A stretch of 64,000 bases of DNA from Cantharellus purpuraceus (GCA_025174535.1 JALBUN010000015.1:804501-868500); one strand, 5' to 3'; positions 22,184-32,675 are shown, counted from the first letter of the stretch. The notes: a model not told the origin generated them from the sequence alone. Numbers and translations: made by a program.

Positions 22184-22688
22184 AGACGGCAAAGGAAAAA
22201 CAGCGAAAGGAAAGTGAAAAGAAGAAAAAGAAGGAGCAGGCCCACGCTACCATATCAGAGGTTGCAGGTAGTGATTCTGGATCAGAGTCCTGTGCCATTT
22301 TTCAAGAAACAATCCAACTTTCAAACACTTCCCCGGTAAATTGGATGACATCACAGCATATGTGGAAATTCCTATACCCTGCTGCTTTGGCCAGTCGTTG
22401 CTCACCAATTCGAGATGACTTCTCAGACCTGCACTCAATACCACCTCAAAATATCCATGGCATCAATGGTTCCAGCCTCACTGCAATTGCAATGGGTACC
22501 ATAAAGTTGAGATTTGGAAAAGGGCGCAAACTACTCCTACATGATGCCTTATATATACCCGACGCTAAACTGCAGCTCATCTCCATTGGGAGACTAACTG
22601 ACATGGGACTAAAGGCTGTCTTCTCCTCCAAAAGATGCTCAATACTACGAGGCCTGAAATTGATTGTTCAAGGCACCAGATCTGGTGC
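22096..22688 (+). pseudogene. copia D protease region, cut by chromovirus A
   Basis: After a very basic, Lys/Glu-rich linker the frame reads the copia protease fold (IPPQNIHGINGSSL, LHDALYIPDAKLQLISIGRL). The region where the catalytic DSG triplet belongs reads NWMTSQHMW, so the active site is lost. The frame ends at the insertion of chromovirus A and resumes at 34411 with LYHLMENM, then the HHCC integrase motif. Confidence 0.85.
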
Positions 22689-24120
22689 TGTTTTGGAACC
22701 CGCAAAATTATGGTGTTAGGGCAAACTCTAAATCACCACAATTCCGTGAATGAACAGCTGAGAAGAATATCAAACCCTGCTGCAGCACAACTCCAGAAAC
22801 GATTTAACGTTTGTACTTTGGTTACAATCCTTTGTATTGGTCAATGCAGACTATACGCAGAAAGGTAATACGTTTCTTAGCAGCAAGAAATGAATAAGAC
22901 TTCCAGAGTCTAGAGTTCACGGACGCTTAGGGGTCCAGATATTCCAAAAAGAGGGGAATGCACTTAGAGGCTAAAGGAAGTAGGTGGATGAATCCAACCG
23001 TCCAACCAGTGGCACTCAGAAGCGGGTAACAGCGATGTGTGAAGTAGTCTAGCAACTGCTTCACACGAGTTCAAGCTTCTAATGCTCTGCAAAGGCAGTA
23101 CACACTAGTAACTTAAACAAGAGCACTAATGGCAGGACTATCGACAGACAATCTCACCCTGTAGATTCGTAGTCACGTGAGGCAGATACTACACTCACGC
23201 CCAAAGCAGGAATATCACTACCTTGAGTGCAATCAAGTACAGTTACACAACTGTAAAAGATCCTTGAACTGGTAATCAACAGTTACTGAGATAGAGGATG
23301 ACACTGTATGTCACTCTAGTCACACTGGTGTGCAGAAGATGGGTAGAATATGATGATATGTTCTTCTTTCAGAGGCAGAATGGCCTCCTTATATATTGTA
23401 TTTACAGGGGCTGACTAATGCTTCTGGAATATTCTACCTATTAATAGATGGAAGCTACTGGAAGGTTGTGGAAGGTGGAAGAAAGGGGTAGAATATTCCA
23501 AGCCAATCACAGGATCTGATCACAGCACTAACACTGATCAGGAGCTGAATAATGGTTCTGGAAAGTTCTATCTAATAATAGAAGGAAACAGCTAGAATGT
23601 TATGGAAAGGGGTAGAATATTCCAAGGCAATCACCTGATTTGATCACCCATCAGCTGATCTGATCCCTGAGCTAGGCACTGATCAGGCAAAAAGAAGGGT
23701 GTCCACCCTGTTTTCTGCACTGGTTTGGACAGCCATGGATAGCCACATGTCATGTGATGATCTGCATGAAAAATAGTGCCCTGAGAGGCTGTGGTTGTTA
23801 AGTTACAGAATATTTATTGATCAGAGACATCTGAGCTTGAATTGAGGCCAAATGCCTGGTCCAAAAGGGGAGAGCCGGCTGCGCGAAGGTTTGTGGGCGC
23901 CTATGGGTCCACAACTGTAGCACAGCAGAAATAAATGATTCTGAGCCGAGTTCTGCATGGAATATTCCCAGAAAAATATGGAAAAATAGAGAATATTTGA
24001 ATAAGTCCATTCCAGGTACAAGCATCAAATATATGCTGATATTTAGGAATGGAAAAGCAAAGAATAGCACATTGGTGCTGCATAAATGGAATTTGATAGG
24101 GAAAAGGTGATTCCCATACA
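22689..24120 (-). repeat. 3' LTR of chromovirus A (copy A4)
   Basis: TGTATGGG to CCAAAACA in its own orientation. Two perfect three-unit heat-shock elements lie at 23422-23434 and 23556-23568, and a TATATAAGG promoter core near 23390. Confidence 0.95.
23422..23568 (-). promoter_or_regulatory. two heat-shock elements in LTR A4
   Basis: TTC-nn-GAA-nn-TTC occurs exactly at 23422-23434 and at 23556-23568. The nearer one is about 30 bp upstream of the TATA box on the minus strand. The same two elements are at 33707-33719 and 33841-33853 (A5), 44054-44066 and 44187-44199 (A6), 47125-47137 and 47258-47270 (A7). Confidence 0.7.
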
Positions 24121-24123
24121 TTC

Positions 24124-24134
24124 ATCCCCCCTTC
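24124..24134 (-). promoter_or_regulatory. polypurine tract of chromovirus A
   Basis: On the minus strand GAAGGGGGGAT precedes the 3' LTR by a few bases, the position for plus-strand priming. Confidence 0.75.
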
Positions 24135-24256
24135 AAATATTCTTTCCCTGACCTAGTCACGCACATCTTTCCTCCCTTCCATCCTCTCATATCCTCCAGA
24201 GTTACCCGTGGCATAAGGATTTTTGAACACACGAGTCGTGAGTCGAGTCCGACGAG

Positions 24257-25180
24257 TCAATATAGGTTTAGGAACTCGAGGATCATAGGAGTGAGTTGAG
24301 TTTTTGTGATAGGGAGGAGGAGCTGGTGAGTTGGGAGGAGTGGTGATAGAAGACGTGGGAGCAGAGTATGAGCTAACATATCCACGTGAAAGGGAAAGGT
24401 ACATCTCTCGAAGTTGGGTCGCTGAAGGTTGCCACAACACAAGTTGTTTCTTGTTGGCATCGTCACCATCACGATTGGCCTCGAAAGGGGCGACCAGCGG
24501 GGTCTTTTGAGACCATCAGGTTCAGCATGGGCTCTGAAAGCATGAACGACTGGGAGAGAGGGGAGAGAGGACTCGGATATAGTGGAGTTCACCTCAGTGG
24601 CTTGGGAGATTCCGTCATCAAATTCTGACACGTCATCCAAAGGATGGGAGTAGAGTGGTGAAGTTGGCCACCTCCAGGAGCAGCCTGGGAGGCGTGCACT
24701 ATTGATTTTGGATTTGCAGATCCATGCAGAGAGCTGGCGAGACTGATTCTGCCAAGCACGGATCCATTCACGTATGACAGAGGGTTTCTCTGGGAGGAGG
24801 AAGAAGTTGAATGAGAGTTGGTTACGAGCTGGAAAAGGAGGGGGAATCATATCTATCTCCTGGAGCTTTCCAAGAGGAATCTCAGAAGGGAGAGGTTCGA
24901 GGGCTGACTCGCCGTCCCATCCGTGAGCAGCTGCGAGAATGTATCGAGTTTTCATCTTCAACGTCTCCCAGAAGCTGCTGGCAAGGTCATTGCGTAGTAT
25001 GGCATACTCACTTGCCGGTGCTTCAAGATAGATGAAGTCAAAACGATTGGGTTGGTAGAAGTCGAAGTTGGAAGTGAATTGGAGTCCGTAGTTAGGTACA
25101 GGAACTCCACCTTGTATATATGTATCGTTTTCTTTATGAATCACGAAGTCAATGACAGACACATCAGGGTAGTTAGCCAT
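24257..25180 (-). CDS. chromovirus A ORF3, unknown protein in envelope position
   Basis: A 307-codon frame lies between the pol stop and the 3' LTR, where most gypsy elements have nothing. It starts MANYPDVSVIDFVIHKEND and is rich in aromatic and acidic residues over the first half (FDFYQPNRFDFIYLEAP). There is no signal peptide and no clear membrane segment, so it does not look like an envelope glycoprotein. A second frame opens at about 24540 and runs to 24153 with a very basic, proline-rich tail ending in KDVRD; a shift near 24530 would fuse the two. I do not recognise it. Possible roles such as an accessory nucleic-acid-binding or assembly factor are guesses. Confidence 0.6.
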   Translation of the reverse strand: MANYPDVSVIDFVIHKENDTYIQGGVPVPNYGLQFTSNFDFYQPNRFDFIYLEAPASEYAILRNDLASSFWETLKMKTRYILAAAHGWDGESALEPLPSEIPLGKLQEIDMIPPPFPARNQLSFNFFLLPEKPSVIREWIRAWQNQSRQLSAWICKSKINSARLPGCSWRWPTSPLYSHPLDDVSEFDDGISQATEVNSTISESSLPSLPVVHAFRAHAEPDGLKRPRWSPLSRPIVMVTMPTRNNLCCGNLQRPNFERCTFPFHVDMLAHTLLPRLLSPLLPTHQLLLPITKTQLTPMILEFLNLY

Positions 25181-25377
25181 AGTGGAAAGAAGTAGATAGG
25201 TGGAAAGACTAAAGATTTGCTGAGGTTTTTCAAAAGTTAGATGCGGTTGGGATTGAGTAAAATGAAGACATCATGATATTGGGTTTATAGAACAGTAGGG
25301 AAAGGATCTGGAATAGCTAGGAAGGGGAAGGAATAGGGTAGAAGGCCGAGATAAGAGAGTCATAGATAGAGGAAGCC

Positions 25378-28300
25378 CTAGTGGCGAGAGATACCCCGAT
25401 CGCGTCGATCCCAATCGCGAAGGAGGTCGGGAGCGTTGCGAAGGTTCTTTCGCGGGAGCCACTTGTCATATGATGAGTCGTATCTGATGAAACGCGTGAG
25501 GAGCTCCTGGACACGCCGGCCATTACGGGCCTTTCGCCATCGTTCACCGATGATGGACTCGACCTCGAATTCTGGGAGTTGCGTGAAATCAGCGCGTTCG
25601 AGAGATCTGAGAGGTCGTGAACCGAAGGAAGGGGGTGAGGAGGAGTAGAGCTCGAGGTGAGCGATGTTAAGGACAGGGTGGAGCCCGTATGACGCAGGCA
25701 TGCGAAGGCGATAGGTAGCCGGCCCTAATTTTTGTATGATATCAAAGGGGCCATCGTATTTCATTTGGAGCTTCTTACCTAGGCCTTTCTGAGCATGCAA
25801 TAGACTGAGGGAATGGGGATTGATGAGAACGCGATCGCCAACGTCGAATTCTTGAGCCAGACGACCGGTGTTGAAATTCTTTTGCTGAGCAACCTGCGCA
25901 AATTGCAGGGCTTCTCTAGCCTGAGATCGGTAAGTAGCTAATTCACTTAGGAAGTCCATAGCTTTCGTACTTTCAACTTCATTGGCAGGGGACTTGATTA
26001 AATCAACGCGATCGACCGATCCAACTGGTCGCGGGGCCGGCGGGCTGGAAGGCCGGTGAACGCCGTGAGTAGATGAATGAATGTAGGAAGAAGGAGTGCG
26101 TGGATGGTAGCCATACAGTAGAAATGCCGGCGCGAATCCAGTCGCGGAGTGTGGGAGGTTATTGTAGGATAGAGCAAATGGAGAGAGGAGAGCCGCCCAG
26201 TTGTCGCGCGTCGGGCTTACATAAGAACGTAGCGCGGTTTCAAGCGTCTGGTTCAACACCTCAGTTTGACCATCTGCTTGAGGGTGATAGGCTGTAGTTA
26301 GAGCTCTTCTAGTATTTATTTGCTTGCATATCTCTTTCCAGAAGGTGCTGGTCCATCTGGGATCTCTGTCGGATATAATTTGTTTGGGAATTCCATATTT
26401 GGATAGCACATGTTCAAACAGTATCCGAGCAGTTCCCTCCTCATTAATAGTGCTTTGAGTAGGGACAAAGATGCCAAACTTTGTAAGTTTATCCACTATC
26501 ACCAGGATGGAATCGTACCCATTGCTCTCGGGTAATTCCATAATGAAGTCCATGGTGATAACTTCAAAAGGATTTTCTGGAATAGGTATGGGCTGCAACA
26601 GTCCAATAGGTGCGTGTCGCCTTGGTTTGGCTTTCTGGCAAATATCACAGCTTACAACAAACTTCTTGACATCTCTACTCATTCTAGGCCAATAGAAGGT
26701 AGAAGCCAGTTTGTTGTACGTTTTATGATAACCCGCATGAGCTCCTTCAGTGATTTCATCATGAATTTCACTTAGAAGATTAGATTGCTCAGCCTTGGGT
26801 ACACATAGCCTGTAATTGCCATTCCAATCTTCAAAGTAAAGCAATCCATCCTCATTTTCAAAAAAGAGTGGATGCTTCGGACTGATCAAATTAGACTCCT
26901 GTCGTAATTCAGATCTGACCCTTTTGAAGTAAGGATCTTTGGCATACGCATCAACTATTTTCTGAATCTCTTCCTGAGCAAGGCTAGAGACTAGATTATA
27001 GCCTTTGGCTGTCACGTATGGAATGGTGAAATCTTCTTCCAGGCTGGTATTGACTTGGATGGAAGAAGCATGCACGTTCAGTGGAATTCTCTGGTTCTCT
27101 TCTTCATATGCAGCCATTAACATTAAAGTTCTGGCTTCAAAGTGAGGAGAGATATCAGAATAAAAATCCACAAGTGGATCCTGTTCCGAGTACAGGATAG
27201 TAGGAATGGAGTCATCAGAAGAAGGCCCATCTTGATATGGAACATTCCTTCTGAGTCTGGAAATAGGATCTACATTAGAGTGAACCCGTCCTGCTCGGTG
27301 TACGATTTTTAATTCAGGGTATGCAGCAAATACAGTTCCCCAAGTTAATAACCGCCGATTAACATTTTGGTAGGTCCGACTCCAGATGAGGGCTGCATGG
27401 TCTGTGATGGCTACTACTTTCTCCCCTTCAATGTAGGGTTGAAATTTGATAAGACCGTCTCGTAATGCAAGCGCCTCCCTTTCTGTAGGAGAGTAATTCC
27501 TTTCAGCTGGTTTCAAGGTGCGAGACCAGTAAGCAATGACTCGTTCTACTGAAACCGTAGTGTTTTCAAAGTCTTTATCCCAAGTACCTGGCTTAGGGAG
27601 AGTTTCATCTTTTAACACAGGAATCACCAATTGTGGTACAGGTAATCCTTTGTCATAAGCTGATTTGAGTTTCTCATACCCTTTGGTACCTTTGAGATCT
27701 CTGATTTTGAGAGGTTGAATCTGCTGAAGTATAGCAGCGATTCCGACATCACATGCATCAGAGTAGACTCTATATCCGAGACCAGGAATGGCATACGCTC
27801 TGACTGGCGCACTGACAAGGGCATTTTTAGCCAAATCAAAGGCTTCTTGTTGAGTATTGCCCCATTCCCAAGTTGAATTCTTTTTGAGCAATTCAAACAA
27901 GGGAGCTACAATCCATGCATAGAATGGTATATATGAGGAGAAGTATACCACCATTCCGAGGAAGATTTGTAGGTCATGCACATTCTTTGGTTCTGCCAAT
28001 TCCAGTATAGCATCTATCTTCTCCTTGTGAGTTGATAGACCTAACCGTGATACCTTTTGTCCTAACAGTAGCAATGACTGGTAGGCCAAATGGCACTTAG
28101 CAGGAGATAAGGTGATTCCAGACTTTTCTATAGCTCCGAACACTTTGTCTAGATGATCCAAGTGTTCTTTGAATGTCTTGGAATATATGACAATATCATC
28201 AATATAGACCAGGGCAAACACCCATAGAAAAGGTGCTAGGACACCTTGCATCACTCTTTGAAAGACTGCAGGTCCATTCCGATACCCAAAGGGCATCCGT

Positions 28301-31300
28301 TTGAACTGATACAGTCCTCTATGAGTTCTGAATGCAGTTTTTTCTTTGGCACTGTCCGACATTTGCAGCTGTGTGAAACCCGCTAATGCATCCAAGGTGG
28401 ATAACCAACGAGATCCAGTGAGTGCCTGCAAAATGGAATCTTGTCTTGGCAAGGGAAATTCATCCGGGACAGCAATCTCATTGAGTTTCCTATAGTCTAT
28501 ACACATTCTTGGTTTCCCATTACGATAGGCTATAAGTGCTGGAAAACCCCAAGGACTTTTGGATGGTTCAATGACTCCAAGACTGAGCCAAGCATCCATT
28601 TGCTTGTCAATGACTTCCCTTTTGGCAGGTGAGGCATTATAAGGAGGTAGTGAAATTTCTTTGGCCTCAGGCCTGAGATTGATTTCAACTTTTGCATCAT
28701 AATTGCCAAGTCTGCCATCAAGACCAAATTCGTCTTTATGTGCCAGAACTGTATCTTGGAGAGCCTTCCTATTGGCATCATTGAGCTCTGGTGAGAAGTC
28801 AATTTCATCCAACAGTTGGTTTTCAGGAACATCCTCAGGGGGAATTTCCTGAGCCTTAGGTCCTCCTTGTACCACCTCTCCATCTGATTCAAGAGAGGCA
28901 ACAGTAGGTACCGCACCAGTCTCAAAGTTCTGTTGAGCAAGAGCTTTTATGAGTCTGGCGTGAGAGAGACAAGTCTCTAATTGAGTCTGGTTCAAATTAG
29001 AAGTCCGATCCAGCCAATTGGAAGGATTTCTAGCATGACCCAGAAGTTGTCCTTGATGTATAGTAACTGGTTGTGATGAAAAATTGCTAACATGTAGGCA
29101 CGGGTTATTCCGAGATACAATTGCGTCTGAGATGCCATAGAAATCTTCAGGCCCATGATTGGAGTGAAGCACTTTTTCCACATAAACTTCATTACTATTC
29201 CCAGGGAAATAGATAGAAGCAGGAATTAGAGAAGCAGTTTCAGGAGGAATTGTGACGGGATGTAAGGCCCTAACACTTGAATCAGAAATGCGTGCTCTAA
29301 TCCGTTTCCGAGATTTCTTAATACGTCTATGAGCCTTGAACTTTGCAGTTAGAGATGCAAGGTCAGGAAGGGCTCTTATTTTAAAGGTGTGACCATTCTC
29401 ATCCAATAAGGGTGAGCTCACTGAGTTCTCAATCTTGGCTTTCCGTCCAGTATTACCAAACATAAGATAGCTATCTGAGCCTTCTCTTATAAGTGAGATA
29501 GAGTACTGATCAGCAAAATCATTCCCAAGAATGACAGGGGTAGTCATGCCTTTGACCACATAAGCTTCAACTTCAATCTGAACTGGTCCAGAGTCAGAGT
29601 CAAAGTAAATGGGCACCGTAACGTATCCAGAAATTTTGGATGTGCCAGTAACTTGTATCAAGTTAATTTTCTGACCTGTTTTGATCTTAGGAGGATTCTC
29701 CATAGAGCAAAGAGCTTTCTGAGAGATAAGGGTTATGTCTGAACCAGAATCAGCTACAAGGGTAGTTTGATTCTTTCCATATTCTCCCAGCCAAACATTA
29801 GTAGTGGTTGCAGAAGATCCAAGGAAGGCACAGCCTGCTGGTCTGGACATGAAACGCTTGAGTTTAATCAAGGAGTTAGGAGCCCAACTAGTAAGCTTAG
29901 AATTCCTTAGGAAAGCAGCTACATGTTTGGAATCTTTCATTAACCTTCTCCTCTCTTGACGAGATTTAGGAGTGAATGTCTCAGAAAAAGAGTTTTCCAG
30001 AGACAAAGGCTCAGAAGATTTTTCTCTATTAGGTATGGATCCCCCCAGTCGGGACATACTTTCCAGCAAGCTCATGGCTGGTTTAGCAAGTTGACAATGT
30101 GCCTCTGTATCCTGAGCAGATTCCTGTTGATCCGATGAAGGTTCTTCAGGGATATTCTCAGTCGCAACATTATTAACATGAGCATTGTCTGAACTTAAAT
30201 CCACTTCTGATTCATGAAGTGATTCAAGGTACATATCCTCATAGGCAAGGTCTGCATTAGCTTCTTCATTAGAAACCGTGTAACGTGTATGGGCAGAGCG
30301 AGATGCTGAACTGGCATGTTTGCACTCATTATCCCAATGCTTGTTACTGCCACAATGCCTGCAAGGTCTAGCTCCTTTGGATTCAGGTGTGGAATTTTTA
30401 GACACATTAGAATCATCCCGAGGGAATTTTGGAGGATTCAATTTGGATGACCATCCAACCAGATGAGCTCTAGCATCTCTAAAAGATCTGTTCGAGTCAA
30501 ACCTAGGTTTGGTTTGATGCAAAGAATTTTCCAAATTTCTAATACGTCTTTCCAGGTTGTCTCCTGAAGAGAAAGGAGCATGTGACAATGATTCCTCGTG
30601 ATACTTGATAGCAGTTTGGAATTCCACTGCAGATGAACACCTGTGAGCATCAATGACTGTGTGCCAATATGGTGGAGCACCATTCATGATTTCCAATATA
30701 AGCTCTGAGTCTGACAGCTTGCTGACCAGTCTCAATAGCTCTGACTTTCTAACGTAATACTCACTAGGAGTCTCATTAGTAAAGCCAGGCTCTCTGAAAG
30801 TAGCACGAGTTGCTCTAGCTTTCTGCCTATCCAACCAGGCTCTGTTCATATAGTATGAACCAATGACTTCTCTGATGGACTTCCAGTCCTCAGTTGCTTC
30901 TTGGCGATATGACAATGGTAAGGAGAAAAACCATCTCTCAGCTCCTTTACGCAACCGCAAAGGGATAATTTGTCCCAATTGCTTGAAGACCATAGGAGAT
31001 CGCTGAGCCAAATGATTTACTTTCAATATCCATTGAGCCAAACTGTCAGGGTTTCCATCCCACTCAGGGACTAAGTCCTGACGCAACTTGTTATCAAAGT
31101 AAGCTTCCAGCTTGCTCTGAGTCACTGGAGCGTCTAATCCGAGATTAGGATTTCTCTGATCAAGATCCCCCCAGTCTGGACTATGACCGTAACCTCCACC
31201 ATCACCTCCATCAGGAGGACCTGAGCCTCCATGCCTACCCAGAGGGGGAGGATTACTCCTTCCACTTCTATGTGGCAATGATGGTCTAGGCAAAAATGGA

Positions 31301-31464
31301 TTAGGTGTATGAGGGGGACCAGATGATCCGTCATCATCAGGAGGTTCTCCTCCAGGAGGTGGAGCACCTCCTCCAGAAGCTCCATAAGTTCCGTGAGGAA
31401 CCCTAATGGATTCTGGAATGCCTAAAGTACCCCTGCTCTGAACTTGAGGAGGAGTATAGAACAT
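25378..31464 (-). CDS. chromovirus A gag-pol polyprotein
   Basis: One uninterrupted frame of about 2028 codons from ATG 31464. A Gly/Pro/Asp-rich leader is followed by a retrotransposon gag core (residues about 120-290) and a CCHC knuckle CRHCGSNKHWDNEC (about 370). Protease has ADSGSDITLIS (about 572). Reverse transcriptase has the YIDD box (about 1089). RNase H shows YSDAC (about 1237) and TDHAAL (about 1362). Integrase has a CDICQKAK zinc end (about 1607) and D, D, E in TMDFI, SDRDP and GQTEVLN (about 1641, 1702, 1737). A chromodomain closes the protein (FEVESIIGERW to LPRKNLRNAPDLL, about 1963-2022), which in this clade targets insertion to marked chromatin. All catalytic motifs are intact. 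It overlaps ORF1 in the -1 frame. Confidence 0.97.
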   Translation of the reverse strand: MFYTPPQVQSRGTLGIPESIRVPHGTYGASGGGAPPPGGEPPDDDGSSGPPHTPNPFLPRPSLPHRSGRSNPPPLGRHGGSGPPDGGDGGGYGHSPDWGDLDQRNPNLGLDAPVTQSKLEAYFDNKLRQDLVPEWDGNPDSLAQWILKVNHLAQRSPMVFKQLGQIIPLRLRKGAERWFFSLPLSYRQEATEDWKSIREVIGSYYMNRAWLDRQKARATRATFREPGFTNETPSEYYVRKSELLRLVSKLSDSELILEIMNGAPPYWHTVIDAHRCSSAVEFQTAIKYHEESLSHAPFSSGDNLERRIRNLENSLHQTKPRFDSNRSFRDARAHLVGWSSKLNPPKFPRDDSNVSKNSTPESKGARPCRHCGSNKHWDNECKHASSASRSAHTRYTVSNEEANADLAYEDMYLESLHESEVDLSSDNAHVNNVATENIPEEPSSDQQESAQDTEAHCQLAKPAMSLLESMSRLGGSIPNREKSSEPLSLENSFSETFTPKSRQERRRLMKDSKHVAAFLRNSKLTSWAPNSLIKLKRFMSRPAGCAFLGSSATTTNVWLGEYGKNQTTLVADSGSDITLISQKALCSMENPPKIKTGQKINLIQVTGTSKISGYVTVPIYFDSDSGPVQIEVEAYVVKGMTTPVILGNDFADQYSISLIREGSDSYLMFGNTGRKAKIENSVSSPLLDENGHTFKIRALPDLASLTAKFKAHRRIKKSRKRIRARISDSSVRALHPVTIPPETASLIPASIYFPGNSNEVYVEKVLHSNHGPEDFYGISDAIVSRNNPCLHVSNFSSQPVTIHQGQLLGHARNPSNWLDRTSNLNQTQLETCLSHARLIKALAQQNFETGAVPTVASLESDGEVVQGGPKAQEIPPEDVPENQLLDEIDFSPELNDANRKALQDTVLAHKDEFGLDGRLGNYDAKVEINLRPEAKEISLPPYNASPAKREVIDKQMDAWLSLGVIEPSKSPWGFPALIAYRNGKPRMCIDYRKLNEIAVPDEFPLPRQDSILQALTGSRWLSTLDALAGFTQLQMSDSAKEKTAFRTHRGLYQFKRMPFGYRNGPAVFQRVMQGVLAPFLWVFALVYIDDIVIYSKTFKEHLDHLDKVFGAIEKSGITLSPAKCHLAYQSLLLLGQKVSRLGLSTHKEKIDAILELAEPKNVHDLQIFLGMVVYFSSYIPFYAWIVAPLFELLKKNSTWEWGNTQQEAFDLAKNALVSAPVRAYAIPGLGYRVYSDACDVGIAAILQQIQPLKIRDLKGTKGYEKLKSAYDKGLPVPQLVIPVLKDETLPKPGTWDKDFENTTVSVERVIAYWSRTLKPAERNYSPTEREALALRDGLIKFQPYIEGEKVVAITDHAALIWSRTYQNVNRRLLTWGTVFAAYPELKIVHRAGRVHSNVDPISRLRRNVPYQDGPSSDDSIPTILYSEQDPLVDFYSDISPHFEARTLMLMAAYEEENQRIPLNVHASSIQVNTSLEEDFTIPYVTAKGYNLVSSLAQEEIQKIVDAYAKDPYFKRVRSELRQESNLISPKHPLFFENEDGLLYFEDWNGNYRLCVPKAEQSNLLSEIHDEITEGAHAGYHKTYNKLASTFYWPRMSRDVKKFVVSCDICQKAKPRRHAPIGLLQPIPIPENPFEVITMDFIMELPESNGYDSILVIVDKLTKFGIFVPTQSTINEEGTARILFEHVLSKYGIPKQIISDRDPRWTSTFWKEICKQINTRRALTTAYHPQADGQTEVLNQTLETALRSYVSPTRDNWAALLSPFALSYNNLPHSATGFAPAFLLYGYHPRTPSSYIHSSTHGVHRPSSPPAPRPVGSVDRVDLIKSPANEVESTKAMDFLSELATYRSQAREALQFAQVAQQKNFNTGRLAQEFDVGDRVLINPHSLSLLHAQKGLGKKLQMKYDGPFDIIQKLGPATYRLRMPASYGLHPVLNIAHLELYSSSPPSFGSRPLRSLERADFTQLPEFEVESIIGERWRKARNGRRVQELLTRFIRYDSSYDKWLPRKNLRNAPDLLRDWDRRDRGISRH

Positions 31465-32675
31465 TTCTTCCAAACCTGCAGATCCCGTAAGTTTACTAGG
31501 ATCCTGATGGTAAGGAGAATTGAAAGAGTAGAGGGTCTGGGACCACGGTTGTAAACCGCAGACTGTCTCTGTCTAATCCGTTCATGATCAACTGGAAATT
31601 TTTCTCCTTGATCCAATCTGGAAATCAAAGGAGCTTCCTTAACAGTATAGGCAACAGTTGACTGCTGAGCATCCCTGACAGGCATAGCTGCAAGAGTGGG
31701 AAGATCATGTCCAAGGACAGGATTCACCGATGCATTAATGACTTTAGCTTCATAAAAACTAGTATCCGCAGCAACCTTTCTCTGCAAAGCAGCTTGGGCA
31801 GCAGCGAAGCGAATTTTGAAACCATTAATGTCAGAAGACATCTCAGAAATGTCTGGGAGAGCAGGAGACAGAAAGTCATCCTTTACTGGTTTCCAAGAAC
31901 CCTTGTACTTGGATACAGCATCCCAATAAAATGCCAAAAAGTTTTCTACATCTTCACGTAGTGTAACACAAAGCACTTCCAGGTCTTTGGAACTCCAAAG
32001 GGAGTCACTAGGCCATTCTGAAGGCAATATAGGGACAGTAGGAGGAGGAAGTTTCATCTGCTGCAGAACACTTTCTCTCTCATTTGCAATATGATTAAGA
32101 GTGTCTAACAGTTGCTTATACTTCCATGGATCAAGATAATACCCCGTACTACCATGCTGACTAACTCGTCCAGGATGTCCGAGCAGTACCACATTGAGTA
32201 ACGCTAATTCTTTCCTGAAGAGTCCAGTAGCAAGGCGATTCAGAGCTCTAGTACCTGGTGCTTCCATACGATTAAAGCTCATCTCTGCAATGCTAAGGAG
32301 TGAATCTCTTCTGGAAGAGAGTAGGGGATCAAGTCTGACCTCTCTCCGTACTCTTGCTGCACTGAAGCTTTTCAAAGGCTTACCAGGCACTACGAAGACA
32401 TTTTGTAATGGTCCTGTGATCAGGGGTCCATCAAAAGTCCAATTGGTAAGTGCATGGTTAGTCTGATCAACTTCCACAGCAAAAGAGGCATCAGCAGCAC
32501 TAATCTCTTCATCCGTAGTAAATGTCTGGTCAAGATCATTCACAGGAGTAAGTGGGGATCTAGTGTGCAAGAAGCCAGGAGTGATAGGGGCAATAGGTCG
32601 CTCTGGTTGAGCAGCCAAAGGAGTAGACGGGTCGTCCTCGAGTTGTTGTTGTTGTTGAATTGTTGAAGTAGACAT
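31422..32675 (-). CDS. chromovirus A ORF1, upstream of gag-pol
   Basis: Start ATG at 32675 (MSTSTIQQQQQLEDDPSTPL) gives 417 aa; the glutamine run comes from a CAA repeat. The middle part is helical and polar (LLSIAEMSFNRMEAPGTRAL, FLAFYWDAVSKYKGSW). No zinc knuckle and no known catalytic motif is visible. Since the downstream frame already has a complete gag core and knuckle, ORF1 is an additional protein or an N-terminal gag extension. Its 3' end overlaps the upstream open part of the gag-pol frame (about 31422-31560), which is in the -1 phase, so a frameshift could fuse them. Family unknown. Confidence 0.8.
   Translation of the reverse strand: MSTSTIQQQQQLEDDPSTPLAAQPERPIAPITPGFLHTRSPLTPVNDLDQTFTTDEEISAADASFAVEVDQTNHALTNWTFDGPLITGPLQNVFVVPGKPLKSFSAARVRREVRLDPLLSSRRDSLLSIAEMSFNRMEAPGTRALNRLATGLFRKELALLNVVLLGHPGRVSQHGSTGYYLDPWKYKQLLDTLNHIANERESVLQQMKLPPPTVPILPSEWPSDSLWSSKDLEVLCVTLREDVENFLAFYWDAVSKYKGSWKPVKDDFLSPALPDISEMSSDINGFKIRFAAAQAALQRKVAADTSFYEAKVINASVNPVLGHDLPTLAAMPVRDAQQSTVAYTVKEAPLISRLDQGEKFPVDHERIRQRQSAVYNRGPRPSTLSILLTIRILVNLRDLQVWKKCSILLLKFRAGVL

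Noticed and set aside
24257..25180. ORF3 as an envelope gene making family A an errantivirus-like element
   Set aside because: No signal peptide, no cleavage site and no membrane anchor can be seen.
25271..25547. Short minus frames near the end of gag-pol as an additional chromovirus gene
   Set aside because: They are out-of-phase shadows of the chromodomain-coding region and the spacer before ORF3.
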